From the NCBI RefSeq assembly GCF_000719285.1, contig NZ_JOFS01000006.1:62001-126000 (forward strand): 64,000 nucleotides of DNA, read 5' to 3'. The translations under genes and the position numbers were made by a program. Below, in pieces: positions 49,492 to 58,305 of this stretch. Position 1 is the stretch's first letter; each line of letters starts with the position of its first letter. Source of the DNA: Streptomyces bicolor. GTDB taxonomy: Bacteria > Actinomycetota > Actinomycetes > Streptomycetales > Streptomycetaceae. Under the pieces are notes generated by a model. The model saw only the letters and a program-made list of their open reading frames with translations, was not told the origin of the DNA and did no database searches.

Positions 49492-49631
49492 ATGTAATCT
49501 CCCTTTGGGGGCAGTGTCGAATTCCGCACTTTACGGATCCGAGTCGCCGCGATCATCACCCCTCCGGAAAGATCCGGAAAGCTATGCAAAGAATCAAATC
49601 TCCGGCAACCAAAACTGCAACTGCTATCACG

Positions 49632-49660
49632 TTAACACAGGGTCGGGTGGTGGTGGTCAA
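49632..49660 (-). promoter_or_regulatory. HrdB-type promoter of the cold-shock gene
   Basis: On the minus strand TTGACC (49655-49660), 17 bases, then TGTTAA (49632-49637). Transcription would start near 49625, giving a 5' leader of about 134 bases before the ATG, in an AT-rich island unusual for this genome. Confidence 0.5.
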
Positions 49661-49723
49661 GGATTTTCGGGATCGATCAGAAATTCTCATTCCGTCGCGG
49701 CCCTCAATTCTGTAACCGCGGGA

Positions 49724-50062
49724 CTAGGTATTCGCGCCGTCCGCGTCCAGCTTCCGGCGCATCTGCCGGTTCAGGCGCAGGGCGTCGTCGAGCTGGTCCT
49801 CGAGGGAGATGATGCGGCACGCGGCCTCGATGGGGGTGCCCTGGTCGACGAGTTCGCGGGCGCGGGCGGCCCTGCGCAACTGCTGGCGGGAGTACCGGCG
49901 GTGGCCGCCCTCCGAACGCAGGGGAGTGATCAGCTCGGCTTCGCCCAGGGCGCGCAGGAAGGCCGGGGTGATGCCGAGGACGTCGGCGGCCCGCCCCATG
50001 GTGTAGGCGGGGTAGTCGTCGTCGTCGAGGTTCCCGGCGACAGGGGCGTTCTCAGCGGGCAT
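49724..50062 (-). CDS. MerR-type transcriptional regulator
   Basis: A 112-residue regulator with one MerR-type HTH domain: YTMGRAADVLGITPAFLRALGEAELITPLRSEGGHRRYS, then a short helical region that replaces the usual long dimerisation helix. No Cys cluster for metal sensing is present. It is compact, like HspR-type regulators, but lacks their C-terminal tail. It is encoded upstream of the cold-shock gene in the same direction and could regulate the local stress genes. Confidence 0.82.
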   Translation of the reverse strand: MPAENAPVAGNLDDDDYPAYTMGRAADVLGITPAFLRALGEAELITPLRSEGGHRRYSRQQLRRAARARELVDQGTPIEAACRIISLEDQLDDALRLNRQMRRKLDADGANT

Positions 50063-50230
50063 GGCACCTTCGTTCCGGGGACGCGGCGAGGGGGCCCAGT
50101 CGTGCGCGGCACCCGTGCTCCGAAGGGTCCGGCACCGTCTGGCTCGTGCGAGAACCCTATCTCCGACGGGCAGGGAAACGTGTCCTCGCCGTGACAGACT
50201 TCCCCCGGCCGTACAGGCCGGGCCGGACGG

Positions 50231-50401
50231 TCAGCGCAGGGGACGCCGGCGAACCCGCCGGGACACCACCACCGCGAGGAACGCCACATCGGCCAGGAAG
50301 AGCACGACGGCGATGGCCAGCAGGTAGCCCAGGCCGTCCGCAGCCACGCCGATGATTCCGAGGACGACGGCCACCAGCAGGAGCAGCAGAAAGGTCACCA
50401 T
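50231..50401 (-). CDS. Small hydrophobic two-TM protein (56 aa)
   Basis: A 56-residue protein starting at the ATG at 50401: MVTFLLLLLVAVVLGIIGVA, a short turn, LLAIAVVLFLADVAFLAVVV, and the basic end SRRVRRRPLR. It has two TM helices and a cytoplasmic basic tail, a form common in Streptomyces. Third-position G/C bias is strong. It is 21 bases downstream of the PRC-barrel gene on the same strand, so it probably belongs to that operon. Function unknown. Confidence 0.7.
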   Translation of the reverse strand: MVTFLLLLLVAVVLGIIGVAADGLGYLLAIAVVLFLADVAFLAVVVSRRVRRRPLR

Positions 50402-50422
50402 CGACCGATCACCTCCTGGCGA

Positions 50423-50779
50423 TCAGCGGCGCGCGAGTTGACGTTCGCCGTGGACGCCCGGCCGGTACGCCATGTCGTAGTAGCGGAAGATCGACTCCTC
50501 CTGCTCGGCGGGCAGTACGTCGTCCGTCCCGATGGAAGGCGCCTTGCGCACCGTCCCCCTGGCATGCGAGACCCTGACGTAGTCAGGCCCCAGCACGACC
50601 TCGTCGAGCGGCACGAAGACCAGACGATGACGGGTGGGCAGCCCCGTACGGACCGTGGCCATGGCCGGTTCGTCCGTGGCCGTGTCCACGTAAATGGCCT
50701 CGAGTATGCCGATCTTCCGCCCCTTGGGGTCGACCACGTCGTGTTCGCGCCACTCCCGGACATCGGCCGGGCGGATCAT
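50423..50779 (-). CDS. PRC-barrel domain protein
   Basis: A 118-residue protein with a PRC-barrel fold: VVDPKGRKIGILEAIYVDTATDEPA and LVFVPLDEVVLGPDYVRVSHARG. PRC-barrels occur in RNA metabolism, photosynthetic and stress proteins; in Streptomyces the free-standing form is often osmotic-stress linked. Its ATG overlaps the stop of the DUF5994 gene (ATGA), so the two are coupled. Confidence 0.82.
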   Translation of the reverse strand: MIRPADVREWREHDVVDPKGRKIGILEAIYVDTATDEPAMATVRTGLPTRHRLVFVPLDEVVLGPDYVRVSHARGTVRKAPSIGTDDVLPAEQEESIFRYYDMAYRPGVHGERQLARR

Positions 50780-51285
50780 GTCCGCCCCCCGTGTCCGCTG
50801 CCGAAGAGGGGTGAGCGGGGCTCGCCGGCGGCGTCGACGAGGATCTGCCCGGCCGCTTTTAGGTTGTCGGCACTCACCGCCTGGTCCATCGCGGCCCGCG
50901 CCGCGCCGGGCGGTGTGTCCGGCGGTACGACGAGCAGGGAGAAGAGGTCCTGACCGCCTCGGGTGACCAGGACGGTGTCGTCGCCCTCGGACGACGCGTC
51001 GATGTGCACGACCCGGCCGTCGACGACCAGGCGCGTCGGCAGTCCGTCCCAGGCGGCGCAGTCCAGCCCGACCCGGGCGACGGGCCCGAGGTGTTCGGTC
51101 AGCGCGCTGACCAGACCGGGCAGTTCGGCGGCGATGTCACGGGAGCGCGGCCACCACGCACCGTCGAGGACCCCTCGGCGCTCATGTGTCGTCTCCAGCC
51201 GCAGCAGAGCCGCGCCGGGGCGTAGGGACTCGTGGACGCCGTCCGGAAGGAGTCCCGACACGGGCGGGGGATCGGTACCGGGCAC
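50776..51285 (-). CDS. DUF5994-family protein (copy 2)
   Basis: A 169-residue paralogue of the 45778-46254 gene. The hallmark RRGVLDGAWWPRSRDI and the acidic helix AAELPGLVSAL are present. GTG at 51285 is preferred because AGGAGAG lies five bases upstream, although the frame is open to 51366. It is coupled to the PRC-barrel gene by an ATGA overlap. Confidence 0.8.
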   Translation of the reverse strand: MPGTDPPPVSGLLPDGVHESLRPGAALLRLETTHERRGVLDGAWWPRSRDIAAELPGLVSALTEHLGPVARVGLDCAAWDGLPTRLVVDGRVVHIDASSEGDDTVLVTRGGQDLFSLLVVPPDTPPGAARAAMDQAVSADNLKAAGQILVDAAGEPRSPLFGSGHGGRT

Positions 51286-51393
51286 TGTGCTCTCCTGCCT
51301 GTGCGGTTCCGGCAGCGGCTCACGACCATGGGCCGACGAGGCCGGGAGCGTACGTCCCGGACTCACGTCCCACGCTACTCCTGCGGCCGTCCG

Positions 51394-51714
51394 TCAGCCG
51401 GGCTCGTCCGTGTGCGTGCGCCGGCCCTGGGAACGGCTGCTGTCCAGCCAGGGCGAGGGCGCGGACGGGGCATCGGCGGCGGGGCGGGTGTCGACCGTCA
51501 GGTGGAGCAGGGTGCCGCGCCCGTCCGGGCCGGTGGGATAGCTGCGGGGTTCGTCGGAGGGGAACACCTGGCGCAGAACGTCGGCGACCCGCTGGGCCGT
51601 GGCGGGGTCCGCCGCGACGACGCGTACCTCGGCGAGTCCCTCGCCCGCGGGCGGGGTCCACCGGACCTCGGGAGTGCTGTCGACGTCGTCGGAGCGCTCG
51701 GACCTGGACCGCAT
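51394..51714 (-). CDS. Conserved hypothetical protein
   Basis: A 106-residue protein starting MRSRSERSDDVDSTPEVRWT. The core resembles a small alpha/beta domain: LAEVRVVAADPATAQRVADVLRQVF and TLLHLTVDTRP. It is probably a Streptomyces-specific protein without known function. The start at 51714 is preferred; the frame extends to 51969 over the divergent gene's promoter region but is not protein-like there. Confidence 0.55.
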   Translation of the reverse strand: MRSRSERSDDVDSTPEVRWTPPAGEGLAEVRVVAADPATAQRVADVLRQVFPSDEPRSYPTGPDGRGTLLHLTVDTRPAADAPSAPSPWLDSSRSQGRRTHTDEPG

Positions 51715-51904
51715 GGACCTCACCGCCCTTCGCTGCCGACGGTTCGTAGGGTCAACCGTACGCCCGAGCCGTCCTGGCCGGACGTGGGCGGGAGTACGGT
51801 GAAAGAGCCGAGGGTTCTTCGCGCGCCGGCTCCCGCACGGCACCGTTCTCGGCGAACGACGACGCCGGGCCGGTCCCGTCCGGACCGGGGGCAGGATTCG
51901 CCTC

Positions 51905-52561
51905 ATGACCGTCAACGGGTCCGACCAGCGAGGTCGACAGGGGCCGTCGCCCCTGGAAGGGGAGCGCATCCGCCCCCTGTCCCGATGGCAGATCGAGGAC
52001 CGGCTGGAGGGACTCGGCGATCTGTACGCGCAGACCGCCGGAGGCGATCCGCGGGCATGGAACCAGGACCGCGAGCTGTTTCTGCGGCGACTGGCCGTCG
52101 AGGTGCAACGGCCGGGCTTCGCCCTGCTGGTGGCGGAGCGGGGCGAGCTACGGGAACCGGCCGGGGTGGGCGTCGTCCTGACGGGATGCGCCTATGGCTT
52201 TCCGGTGCGAGCGAACGGGCCCTGGTGGCGAGGCCTGGACGGGTACCTCCCACGGGAGCTGCTCCGGCTCGCCGCCTCCGAGAGGCTCTTCGCGATCTCG
52301 GGGCTCGTGGTTCATGACCGGGTGCGCACCCAGAACCAGGGCCGTGACTGGAACCTCGCCCGGCGCCTGCAGCGCCGACTGCTCGCCGACCACTCCGCCG
52401 GACTCACCGACCGTCCCGCCGTGCTCGGCGTCATGCTGGTGGACCGCCGCGACACCGTGACCCTTCGAGCACTGCGCTCCTGGGGATGGCGCTCCGTCAC
52501 GGCGGACTCCAGGGACGGGCGCCCTTCGACGCCGTGCCGCGCCCTTGTCGTGGGGCCGTGA
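51905..52561 (+). CDS. GNAT-like acetyltransferase-type protein
   Basis: A 218-residue protein that reads like a divergent GNAT fold: GFALLVAERG then a beta bulge GVGVVLTGCAYGFPV, LFAISGLVVHDRVRTQNQGRDWNLARRLQRRLLA (a possible acetyl-CoA pocket, without the strict R-x-x-G-x-G/A), and a C-terminal WGWRSVTADSRDG. The donor and acceptor cannot be named. It is transcribed divergently from the 51714 gene and ends at a clear stem-loop. Confidence 0.6.
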   Translation: MTVNGSDQRGRQGPSPLEGERIRPLSRWQIEDRLEGLGDLYAQTAGGDPRAWNQDRELFLRRLAVEVQRPGFALLVAERGELREPAGVGVVLTGCAYGFPVRANGPWWRGLDGYLPRELLRLAASERLFAISGLVVHDRVRTQNQGRDWNLARRLQRRLLADHSAGLTDRPAVLGVMLVDRRDTVTLRALRSWGWRSVTADSRDGRPSTPCRALVVGP

Positions 52562-52582
52562 CGGCGTCCGGACGTATCGGGA

Positions 52583-52602
52583 GGAGGCCGGCGGTGGCCT
52601 CC
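52583..52602 (+). terminator. Stem-loop after GNAT-like gene
   Basis: A perfect 7-bp stem (GGAGGCC with GGCCTCC) and 6-base loop 22 bases past the stop codon. Confidence 0.4.
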
Positions 52603-52855
52603 ACCGCTAGGCGGCCTTGGGCCCAGTCGCGCGCGTGCTCGGGGTGGGGTCCTGTGCATCCTCGGACCAGGAGGTCTCGTCCTCTCCGAAGTCCGGGGCC
52701 TGGAAGGGCTGAGTCGTCGGAGGCGGCGATACCGCGGTGGAACGGCGGGGTTGCCCTTCCACGGCGGAGAACAGCGATGTGGGTTCGATGAGAGGTCTGC
52801 CTTTCGTTACAGGCCCCTGATGGGGCCTGGCGTGCCATGACCGGGCACAGCGGTT

Positions 52856-53077
52856 CTACAGCTTGGTCATCTTGGCGTACGGGCTCAAGATCCGCATCTG
52901 CGCCGAGCCGAAATCCACGAGCGCCGCGATCCCGTCCTCGATGCCGATCACCCGGCCGAGGCCGTACACGTCGTGCGTGACCTGGTCGCCAACGGAAAAG
53001 TGCTTGGGAACCGGTGTGACCGGGGCCTTGAAGGGGCTGGTGGGCAAGTGACGCTTAGGTGCCGCAGGCTTAGTCAT
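52856..53077 (-). CDS. Small tudor/CarD-like beta-barrel protein
   Basis: A 73-residue conserved Streptomyces protein. The core FSVGDQVTHDVYGLGRVIGIEDGIAALVDFGSAQMRILSPYAKMTKL looks like the SH3-like barrel found at the C-terminus of UvrD/PcrA helicases and in CarD, which bind RNA polymerase or DNA. It probably docks on such a partner. It is alone, flanked by the GNAT-like gene and the two-component regulator. Confidence 0.65.
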   Translation of the reverse strand: MTKPAAPKRHLPTSPFKAPVTPVPKHFSVGDQVTHDVYGLGRVIGIEDGIAALVDFGSAQMRILSPYAKMTKL

Positions 53078-53286
53078 GCCTCAGTATGAGCCTACGGGCA
53101 TCCCGCTCGCTGTGGCCGTCGGCACAGATCCGGACGGGAACAACCGCGCCACGCCACTGACCTGGTGTTTCGAGACCGGTGAGGCGGCGAAACTCGACCG
53201 CAGATCTCCTTCGCGGGGGAGGCGCGCGGGCCATGCGCAGAGGCGGGCTCGTCCCGGATGTGCCGATCACGGCCCGCCTCGTCCCC

Positions 53287-53976
53287 TCAGGCGAGTTCGT
53301 CGCCTCCCAGGCGGTAGCCCTGTCCGCGCACCGTGGTGATCCTGTGCGCGCCCAGCTTGCGGCGGAGGTAACGGACGTACACGTCGACGACGTTGGAGCC
53401 CTCCGACGCCTCGTACCCCCAGACGTCGCAGAGCAGGTCCTCCCGGCTGAGCACGTCGCCGGCGTTGCGCATGAGGTGTTCCAGCAGGGCCGTCTCCCGG
53501 GCGCTGAGCTGGATGATCCGGCCGTCGACGTAGGCCTGGCGGGTGCGGGTCTCCAGGGCGATTCCGGCGCGGCGCAGGACGGAGCTGTCACTCTCGCGCA
53601 GCCGCAGGCGCAGGCGGACCCGGGCGAGGAGTTCCTCGAAGCTGAACGGTTTGGTCATGTAGTCGTCGGCGCCGCCCTCCAGGCCGTGCACCGTGTCGGC
53701 GACGGTGTCCCGGGCGGTGAGGATGATGACCGGGAGGGCGCTGGACGCCGCGCGGAGGCGGGCGATGACGGTGAAGCCGTTCTCGCCGGGCAGGCCGACG
53801 TCCAGGACCATCAGGTCGTAGTTGCCCGACATGGCCGCGCGCCGGGCTGCCTCGCCGTCGGTGACGACGGTGGTGCGAAAGCCCTGGGCGGTGAAGCGTT
53901 CCGCGAGGTAGGAGGCTATGTGGGCCTCGTCCTCGGCGATGAGGAGGTGGCGGCGGGGCCGTCCGGTGTGGCTCAT
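53287..53976 (-). CDS. OmpR-family response regulator (second system)
   Basis: A 229-residue regulator with receiver domain (phosphoacceptor Asp59 in LMVLDVGLPGENG, Lys in DDYMTKPF) and winged helix (LSARETALLEHLM; VYVRYLRRKLGAHRITTVRGQGYRLGG). It overlaps the kinase gene stop by 4 bases and is the last gene of the unit with kinase and small secreted protein. Confidence 0.9.
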   Translation of the reverse strand: MSHTGRPRRHLLIAEDEAHIASYLAERFTAQGFRTTVVTDGEAARRAAMSGNYDLMVLDVGLPGENGFTVIARLRAASSALPVIILTARDTVADTVHGLEGGADDYMTKPFSFEELLARVRLRLRLRESDSSVLRRAGIALETRTRQAYVDGRIIQLSARETALLEHLMRNAGDVLSREDLLCDVWGYEASEGSNVVDVYVRYLRRKLGAHRITTVRGQGYRLGGDELA

Positions 53977-55469
53977 GGTCTGTGGGGGCCGCCGTTCAGG
54001 GCGTGGGTGACGTAGGGGATGAGCAGGGTGAAGGTCGCGCCTCGGCCCGGGCTGCTGTCCAGCCGGACCTCGCCGTGGTGCGCCTCCGCTATGGCCTTGA
54101 CGATCGCGAGCCCGAGCCCGGCCCCGGTTCTGCCTCGGCTCTCCTGCGCCCTCGTGAACCGCTCGAAGACGCGTTGCTGGTCAGCGGGCCGGATGCCGGG
54201 GCCGGTGTCCCTGACCCACAGTTCGACCCTGTCGTGTCCGGCCCGGCCGCCGATCCAGATACGGCCGTGCTCCTCGGTGTGCTGAGCGGCGTTCTGGGCG
54301 AGTTGGATCATGGCCTGGGTGAGGAGCTGGCGGTCGGCGTGGAGGGTGTCGCGGTGCGGGTTCTCCGCGAAGTCGAGGAGCCAGCGGCGTTCGGCCAGCG
54401 CGGCCGCCTTGACGTACACCTCCTCGATCAGTTCGGAGAGGCTGAGGTCCTCGGGGCGCAGGGCGTCCGGTCGGCGGGCCTTGGCCAGCATGAGGAGTTC
54501 CTCCGCCATGCGGTGCATGCGGTGCAGTTCGTCGGTGACCACCGCGACCGTCCGGGCGCGGTCCGCCGGTTCGTCGGGGAGTGTCTCCAGCCGGCTGAGC
54601 ACGATGGTGATGGGGGTGCGCAGTTCGTGGCCGACGTCGTTCATGAACTGCCGCTTGGTGGAGAAGGCGTCGTCCAGGCGGTCGAGCATGTCGTTGAAGG
54701 TGCCTGCCAGTTGGCCGATCTCGTCCCTGTCCTGGACGGGTATTCGGCGGGTGATGTCCGACTCGTGGATCGAGCGGGCGGTGTCCCGCAGGAGCCGCAG
54801 CGGCGCGACGATACGGCTGGCGAAGATCCAGCCGACGCAGGCGGACAGCAGCATGGCGCCGAGGCCGAGACAGATCTGGATGCGGATCGACTCGCTGATG
54901 TGGTCGCGTTCCTGCTGGGTGAAGGTGGCGATGACGAGCACGCCCCGCGGGGCGTCGCCGGCCACCGTGACGGGCACGGCCACGAACCGCACGGAGCCCG
55001 CGGCGCTCTTCGCGTCCCCGTAGGAGGGTGAGCGGACCGCGGCGGCCCGGTCCATGAGCGCGCTGTCGGTGTCCAGGCGAGCCGGCGGTTCCTCGGCGGA
55101 GCGGCGGTACGGCTCTGAGTCGACCAGGGTGATCAGGGTCTGGCCGTGTTCCGGGATGTAGCCCTCCAGGTAGGAGACGAAGAGTGCACGGAGTCCGCCG
55201 GGAGCCGGTCCCGCACCGCCCGAGGCCCCGGTCGTGGTCGCGAAGGAGCGGAACGCCTCGATGTCGTGGGCGAGTTCGCGGTCGACGCGTTCGTTCAGGC
55301 GAGCGGTGAGGATGAACGATTCCGCGCCGGTGAGGCTCGCCAGCGTCAGCCCGACGAGCATCAGCATCCGCCCCAGCAGTCGCACGCGGATCGACCGGAG
55401 CGGATGGCGCCCGGGCATGCCCACGGCCTGCTTCGGCGGTGCGGGCTCAGCCGTCCTCACCGGTGTCAT
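53973..55469 (-). CDS. Sensor histidine kinase (second system)
   Basis: A 498-residue kinase with two TM helices around a periplasmic sensor, a HAMP linker (ASRIVAPLRLLRDTARSIHESD), H-box MNDVGHELRTPITIVL, N-box and G-boxes (DTGPGIRP, GAGLGLAIVKA). The ATG at 55469 is chosen although it lies 23 bases inside the upstream secreted-protein gene, since an upstream Met at 55511 would overlap it more. It senses an unknown extracellular signal and controls the adjacent regulator. Confidence 0.88.
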   Translation of the reverse strand: MTPVRTAEPAPPKQAVGMPGRHPLRSIRVRLLGRMLMLVGLTLASLTGAESFILTARLNERVDRELAHDIEAFRSFATTTGASGGAGPAPGGLRALFVSYLEGYIPEHGQTLITLVDSEPYRRSAEEPPARLDTDSALMDRAAAVRSPSYGDAKSAAGSVRFVAVPVTVAGDAPRGVLVIATFTQQERDHISESIRIQICLGLGAMLLSACVGWIFASRIVAPLRLLRDTARSIHESDITRRIPVQDRDEIGQLAGTFNDMLDRLDDAFSTKRQFMNDVGHELRTPITIVLSRLETLPDEPADRARTVAVVTDELHRMHRMAEELLMLAKARRPDALRPEDLSLSELIEEVYVKAAALAERRWLLDFAENPHRDTLHADRQLLTQAMIQLAQNAAQHTEEHGRIWIGGRAGHDRVELWVRDTGPGIRPADQQRVFERFTRAQESRGRTGAGLGLAIVKAIAEAHHGEVRLDSSPGRGATFTLLIPYVTHALNGGPHRP

Positions 55470-55920
55470 CGTCGTCTCCGTCGTCGGACGCGGTTGCGGA
55501 TGCGGTGGCACTCGGGGTGGCCGAGGCCGTCGCCTCGGGCGTCATGTCGTCATCGGCCGCTCGCCCCGCGGGCATGGGGGCCTTCGGTGGCACGGGCTGG
55601 GCCGTGTCCGTCCGCTCGGGATCCGTGTCCTCGGGCTGCTTCGCCGACGTGGTGGCGGCGACGGCGTCCTCGCCGTCGTACTCGAAGGGCGTTCGTGTCG
55701 TCGCGCCGGGGGACGGCGGCCGGGTCGGGCTCGGCTCCGTCGCCCGGCTGTCCGCAGGGGGTACGGAGGGGGAACCGCTCGTGGGGCCGGGTTCCGTACG
55801 GCCGACGACGACGGGCTCGCCGAGGTCCGGAGGCGGCGCCCGGTGGGCACCGGCGACGGGGATCCCGACGAGCAGGATCGCTCCGACCGCGAGAGCGGCG
55901 AGACGCTGGCTGCGGGTCAC
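55447..55920 (-). CDS. Small secreted Pro/Asp-rich protein
   Basis: A 157-residue protein with an N-terminal hydrophobic segment (LAALAVGAILLVGIPVAGAH) and a long low-complexity mature part rich in Pro, Thr, Ser and Asp, ending in DDGDDDDTGEDG. It may be a calcium-binding or sensor-accessory peptide of the two-component system, whose kinase gene overlaps its 3' end. GTG at 55920 with GAGGAGG upstream is the start. I recognise no family. Confidence 0.65.
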   Translation of the reverse strand: MTRSQRLAALAVGAILLVGIPVAGAHRAPPPDLGEPVVVGRTEPGPTSGSPSVPPADSRATEPSPTRPPSPGATTRTPFEYDGEDAVAATTSAKQPEDTDPERTDTAQPVPPKAPMPAGRAADDDMTPEATASATPSATASATASDDGDDDDTGEDG

Positions 55921-56123
55921 GCTGGTACGACCTCCTCGGTGCCCTTCGGCCCTTCCGACATCGGACCTGGTCCGAAGAGCTACCAGCGGAGTCCGGCGGC
56001 GGCCTGCTGGACGCATGACCTGATCTTGAACTTCGTGTGTGGGCGATGCGCCGACTGTGTGCGGGGGCAGCGCCGCGTACGGACCTTTCGGTGTCCGCGT
56101 GCGGCGCCGCCCCCGCGTTCCGC

Positions 56124-57578
56124 TCAGACGGCCGTGATGACCTTGGCCGACGCGGTGTCGGCCACTCCGTGCCGCTCCGCCCAGTTCTCCAGGGCCGTAC
56201 GGCAGGCGTGGTCGAGGTGGTGCACCCGGGACAGGTCCAGCTCGACGGTGCGGTCCTGCGGGATCGCCTCCAGGGCGTCGAGGATCTTCGGCAGCCTCAG
56301 GAAGGTCGCGTTGCCGCTCAAGTGGGCCTGCACGGGGCCCGCGCCCTTGTCGACGATCTCCAGCTTGATGTGGGACGCCTCCCAGGCAGTCTTGACCACG
56401 GCGAGTGCGAGGCCGATCAGCACGCCCTCGAACATGCTGATCGCGACGATCGACACCGCGGTGACCACGAGGATCACGGCCTCGCCGCGGTGCCCGCGCC
56501 ACAGGGCGACCAGCCCCTTCACCGGGATCAGCTTGAAGCCCGAGTACACCAGGACCGCCGCGAGCGCCGGGATGGGGATGACGCCCAGCGCGGCCGGCAG
56601 CAGCGCGGCGAACAGCAGCAGCCAGGCGCCGTGCATGATGCGGGAGGCCCTGGTCCGCGCCCCCGCCTGGACGTTGGCCGCGCTGCGCACGATCACCGCG
56701 GTCATCGGCAGGGCGCCGAGCAGACCGCAGACCGTGTTGCCGACGCCCTGGGCCATCAGCTCCTTGTCGTAGTCCGTGCGCGGCCCGTCGTGCAGCCGGT
56801 CCACGGCCGCCGCGCTGAACAGGCTCTCCGCCGAGGCGATCAGCGTGAACGCCAGGATCGTGCTCACCACGCCGGTCTCCGCCAGGCCCGCGAAGGCGGA
56901 CGGCGCGGGCGGCTGGATCACCGAGGCCAGGCCTTCCACCGTCACCTTGGTGACGGGGAGCGCGAAGGCCAGCGAGGCGACGGTGGCGAGCGCGACGGCC
57001 GCGAGCGGACCGGGCACGAGGCGCACCTTCTTCGGCAGCCTCGGCCACAGCACCAGCACGGCGATGGTGCCCGCGCCCAGCAGCAGCGACGCCACGGCCG
57101 GCCCGGAGCCCAGCGATTCGGCGAGCATCTTCGGCAGTCCGGCGATCTTGCCGATGCCGGACGACGGAGCCTTGCTGTGCGTCATCGCGTACAGCTGACC
57201 GGCGATCAGCACCAGGCCGATCCCGGCGAGCATGCCCTCGACCACGGCGACGGAGATGGCCCGGAACCAGCGCCCCCAGCGCAGGGCCCCCATGCCGAGC
57301 TGGAGCAGGCCCGTGGCCAGCACGATCACGCCGAGCGTGGCGAGCCCGTGCTCGTGCACGGCCTCGAAGACCAGCACGGTCAGACCGGCGGCCGGTCCCG
57401 ACACCTGAAGGCTGCTGCCCGGCAGCATGCCCGTGACGAGGCCGCCGACGATGCCGGTGACGATGCCGAGTTCGGCCGGTACCCCGGAGGCGACCGCCAC
57501 GCCGACGCACAGCGGCAGGGCGACCAGGAAGACGACGACGGAGGCCGCGAAGTCCTGCTTGAAGTAAGCGGTGTTCAT
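56124..57578 (-). CDS. SulP-family anion (probably bicarbonate) transporter
   Basis: A 484-residue polytopic protein of the SulP/SLC26 family. The N-terminal substrate core reads ASVVVFLVALPLCVGVAVASG and ILAFTLIASAESLFSAAAVDRL, and a short STAS domain closes the protein (RTVELDLSRVHHLDHACRTAL). The start codon at 57578 lies 8 bases after the carbonic anhydrase stop, so both are cotranscribed, which favours bicarbonate over sulfate. It probably supplies bicarbonate for biosynthetic carboxylations. Confidence 0.85.
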   Translation of the reverse strand: MNTAYFKQDFAASVVVFLVALPLCVGVAVASGVPAELGIVTGIVGGLVTGMLPGSSLQVSGPAAGLTVLVFEAVHEHGLATLGVIVLATGLLQLGMGALRWGRWFRAISVAVVEGMLAGIGLVLIAGQLYAMTHSKAPSSGIGKIAGLPKMLAESLGSGPAVASLLLGAGTIAVLVLWPRLPKKVRLVPGPLAAVALATVASLAFALPVTKVTVEGLASVIQPPAPSAFAGLAETGVVSTILAFTLIASAESLFSAAAVDRLHDGPRTDYDKELMAQGVGNTVCGLLGALPMTAVIVRSAANVQAGARTRASRIMHGAWLLLFAALLPAALGVIPIPALAAVLVYSGFKLIPVKGLVALWRGHRGEAVILVVTAVSIVAISMFEGVLIGLALAVVKTAWEASHIKLEIVDKGAGPVQAHLSGNATFLRLPKILDALEAIPQDRTVELDLSRVHHLDHACRTALENWAERHGVADTASAKVITAV

Positions 57579-57586
57579 CGGTTGCC

Positions 57587-58165
57587 TCACAGCGCTTCGA
57601 AGGAGTCGGATTCGGCCCGGTACGCCAGCACGCCGCCGGTGTGGACCTCGTAGAACCAGGCGTGCACCCGCAGCCGCTCGTCCCGCAGGCGGGTCTCGAC
57701 GCACGGGTACGACATCAGCCGGAGCACCTGCCCCAGCACGTGGTGCTGGACCGCCTCGGCGACCTGCGGGTCGTCCGCCGCGCCGGAGGGCAGTACGGCG
57801 GCGTGAGAGAGCCACTCGCGCACCGCGGGGACGGCCGACAGATCGTCGCCGCGCACCAGCGCGCCGACCGCGCCGCAGTGGGAGTGCCCGCAGACCACGA
57901 TGTCGGAGACCCCGAGCACCTTGACGGCGTACTCGATCGTCGCGGCCTCGGAGGTGGGACCCGCGTCGTACGGCGGGACGATGTTCCCCGCCGTACGCAG
58001 TTCGAAGAGCTCACCGGGGCGGGCACCGGTGATGAGGGAGGGGATGACGCGTGAGTCGGAGCAGGTGATGAAGAGGGCGTACGGCGACTGCCCTGCGGCA
58101 AGTTCGCCCAGTTCGGCGCCCTGGGAGTGGGCGAAGGTGCGTGCGTGTGCGATGAGGGTTTTCAT
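57587..58165 (-). CDS. Beta-class carbonic anhydrase
   Basis: A 192-residue zinc enzyme interconverting CO2 and bicarbonate. Zinc ligands are Cys35 (with Asp37-Arg39 in TCSDSR), His94 and Cys97 (VVCGHSHCG). The length is typical. It is the first gene of a two-gene operon with the SulP transporter, so transported bicarbonate can be equilibrated with CO2 at the membrane. Confidence 0.93.
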   Translation of the reverse strand: MKTLIAHARTFAHSQGAELGELAAGQSPYALFITCSDSRVIPSLITGARPGELFELRTAGNIVPPYDAGPTSEAATIEYAVKVLGVSDIVVCGHSHCGAVGALVRGDDLSAVPAVREWLSHAAVLPSGAADDPQVAEAVQHHVLGQVLRLMSYPCVETRLRDERLRVHAWFYEVHTGGVLAYRAESDSFEAL

Positions 58166-58305
58166 GTCAGCTTCCTCGTGAGGAGAGGTGTCACTGGCAA
58201 GGGGTCGGCAGCGGCTCGCCGTTGAGCCATCGCCGTCGAACTGGTGGAACCGTGGGGGGCGGAATCAAGGGGGTGGACTCGCGGGGGAAGGGGGAACCGG
58301 CGGAA

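Noticed and set aside
52497..52838. 113-codon minus-strand frame
   Set aside because: It overlaps the end of the GNAT-like gene, its composition is of shadow type, and no known protein is suggested.
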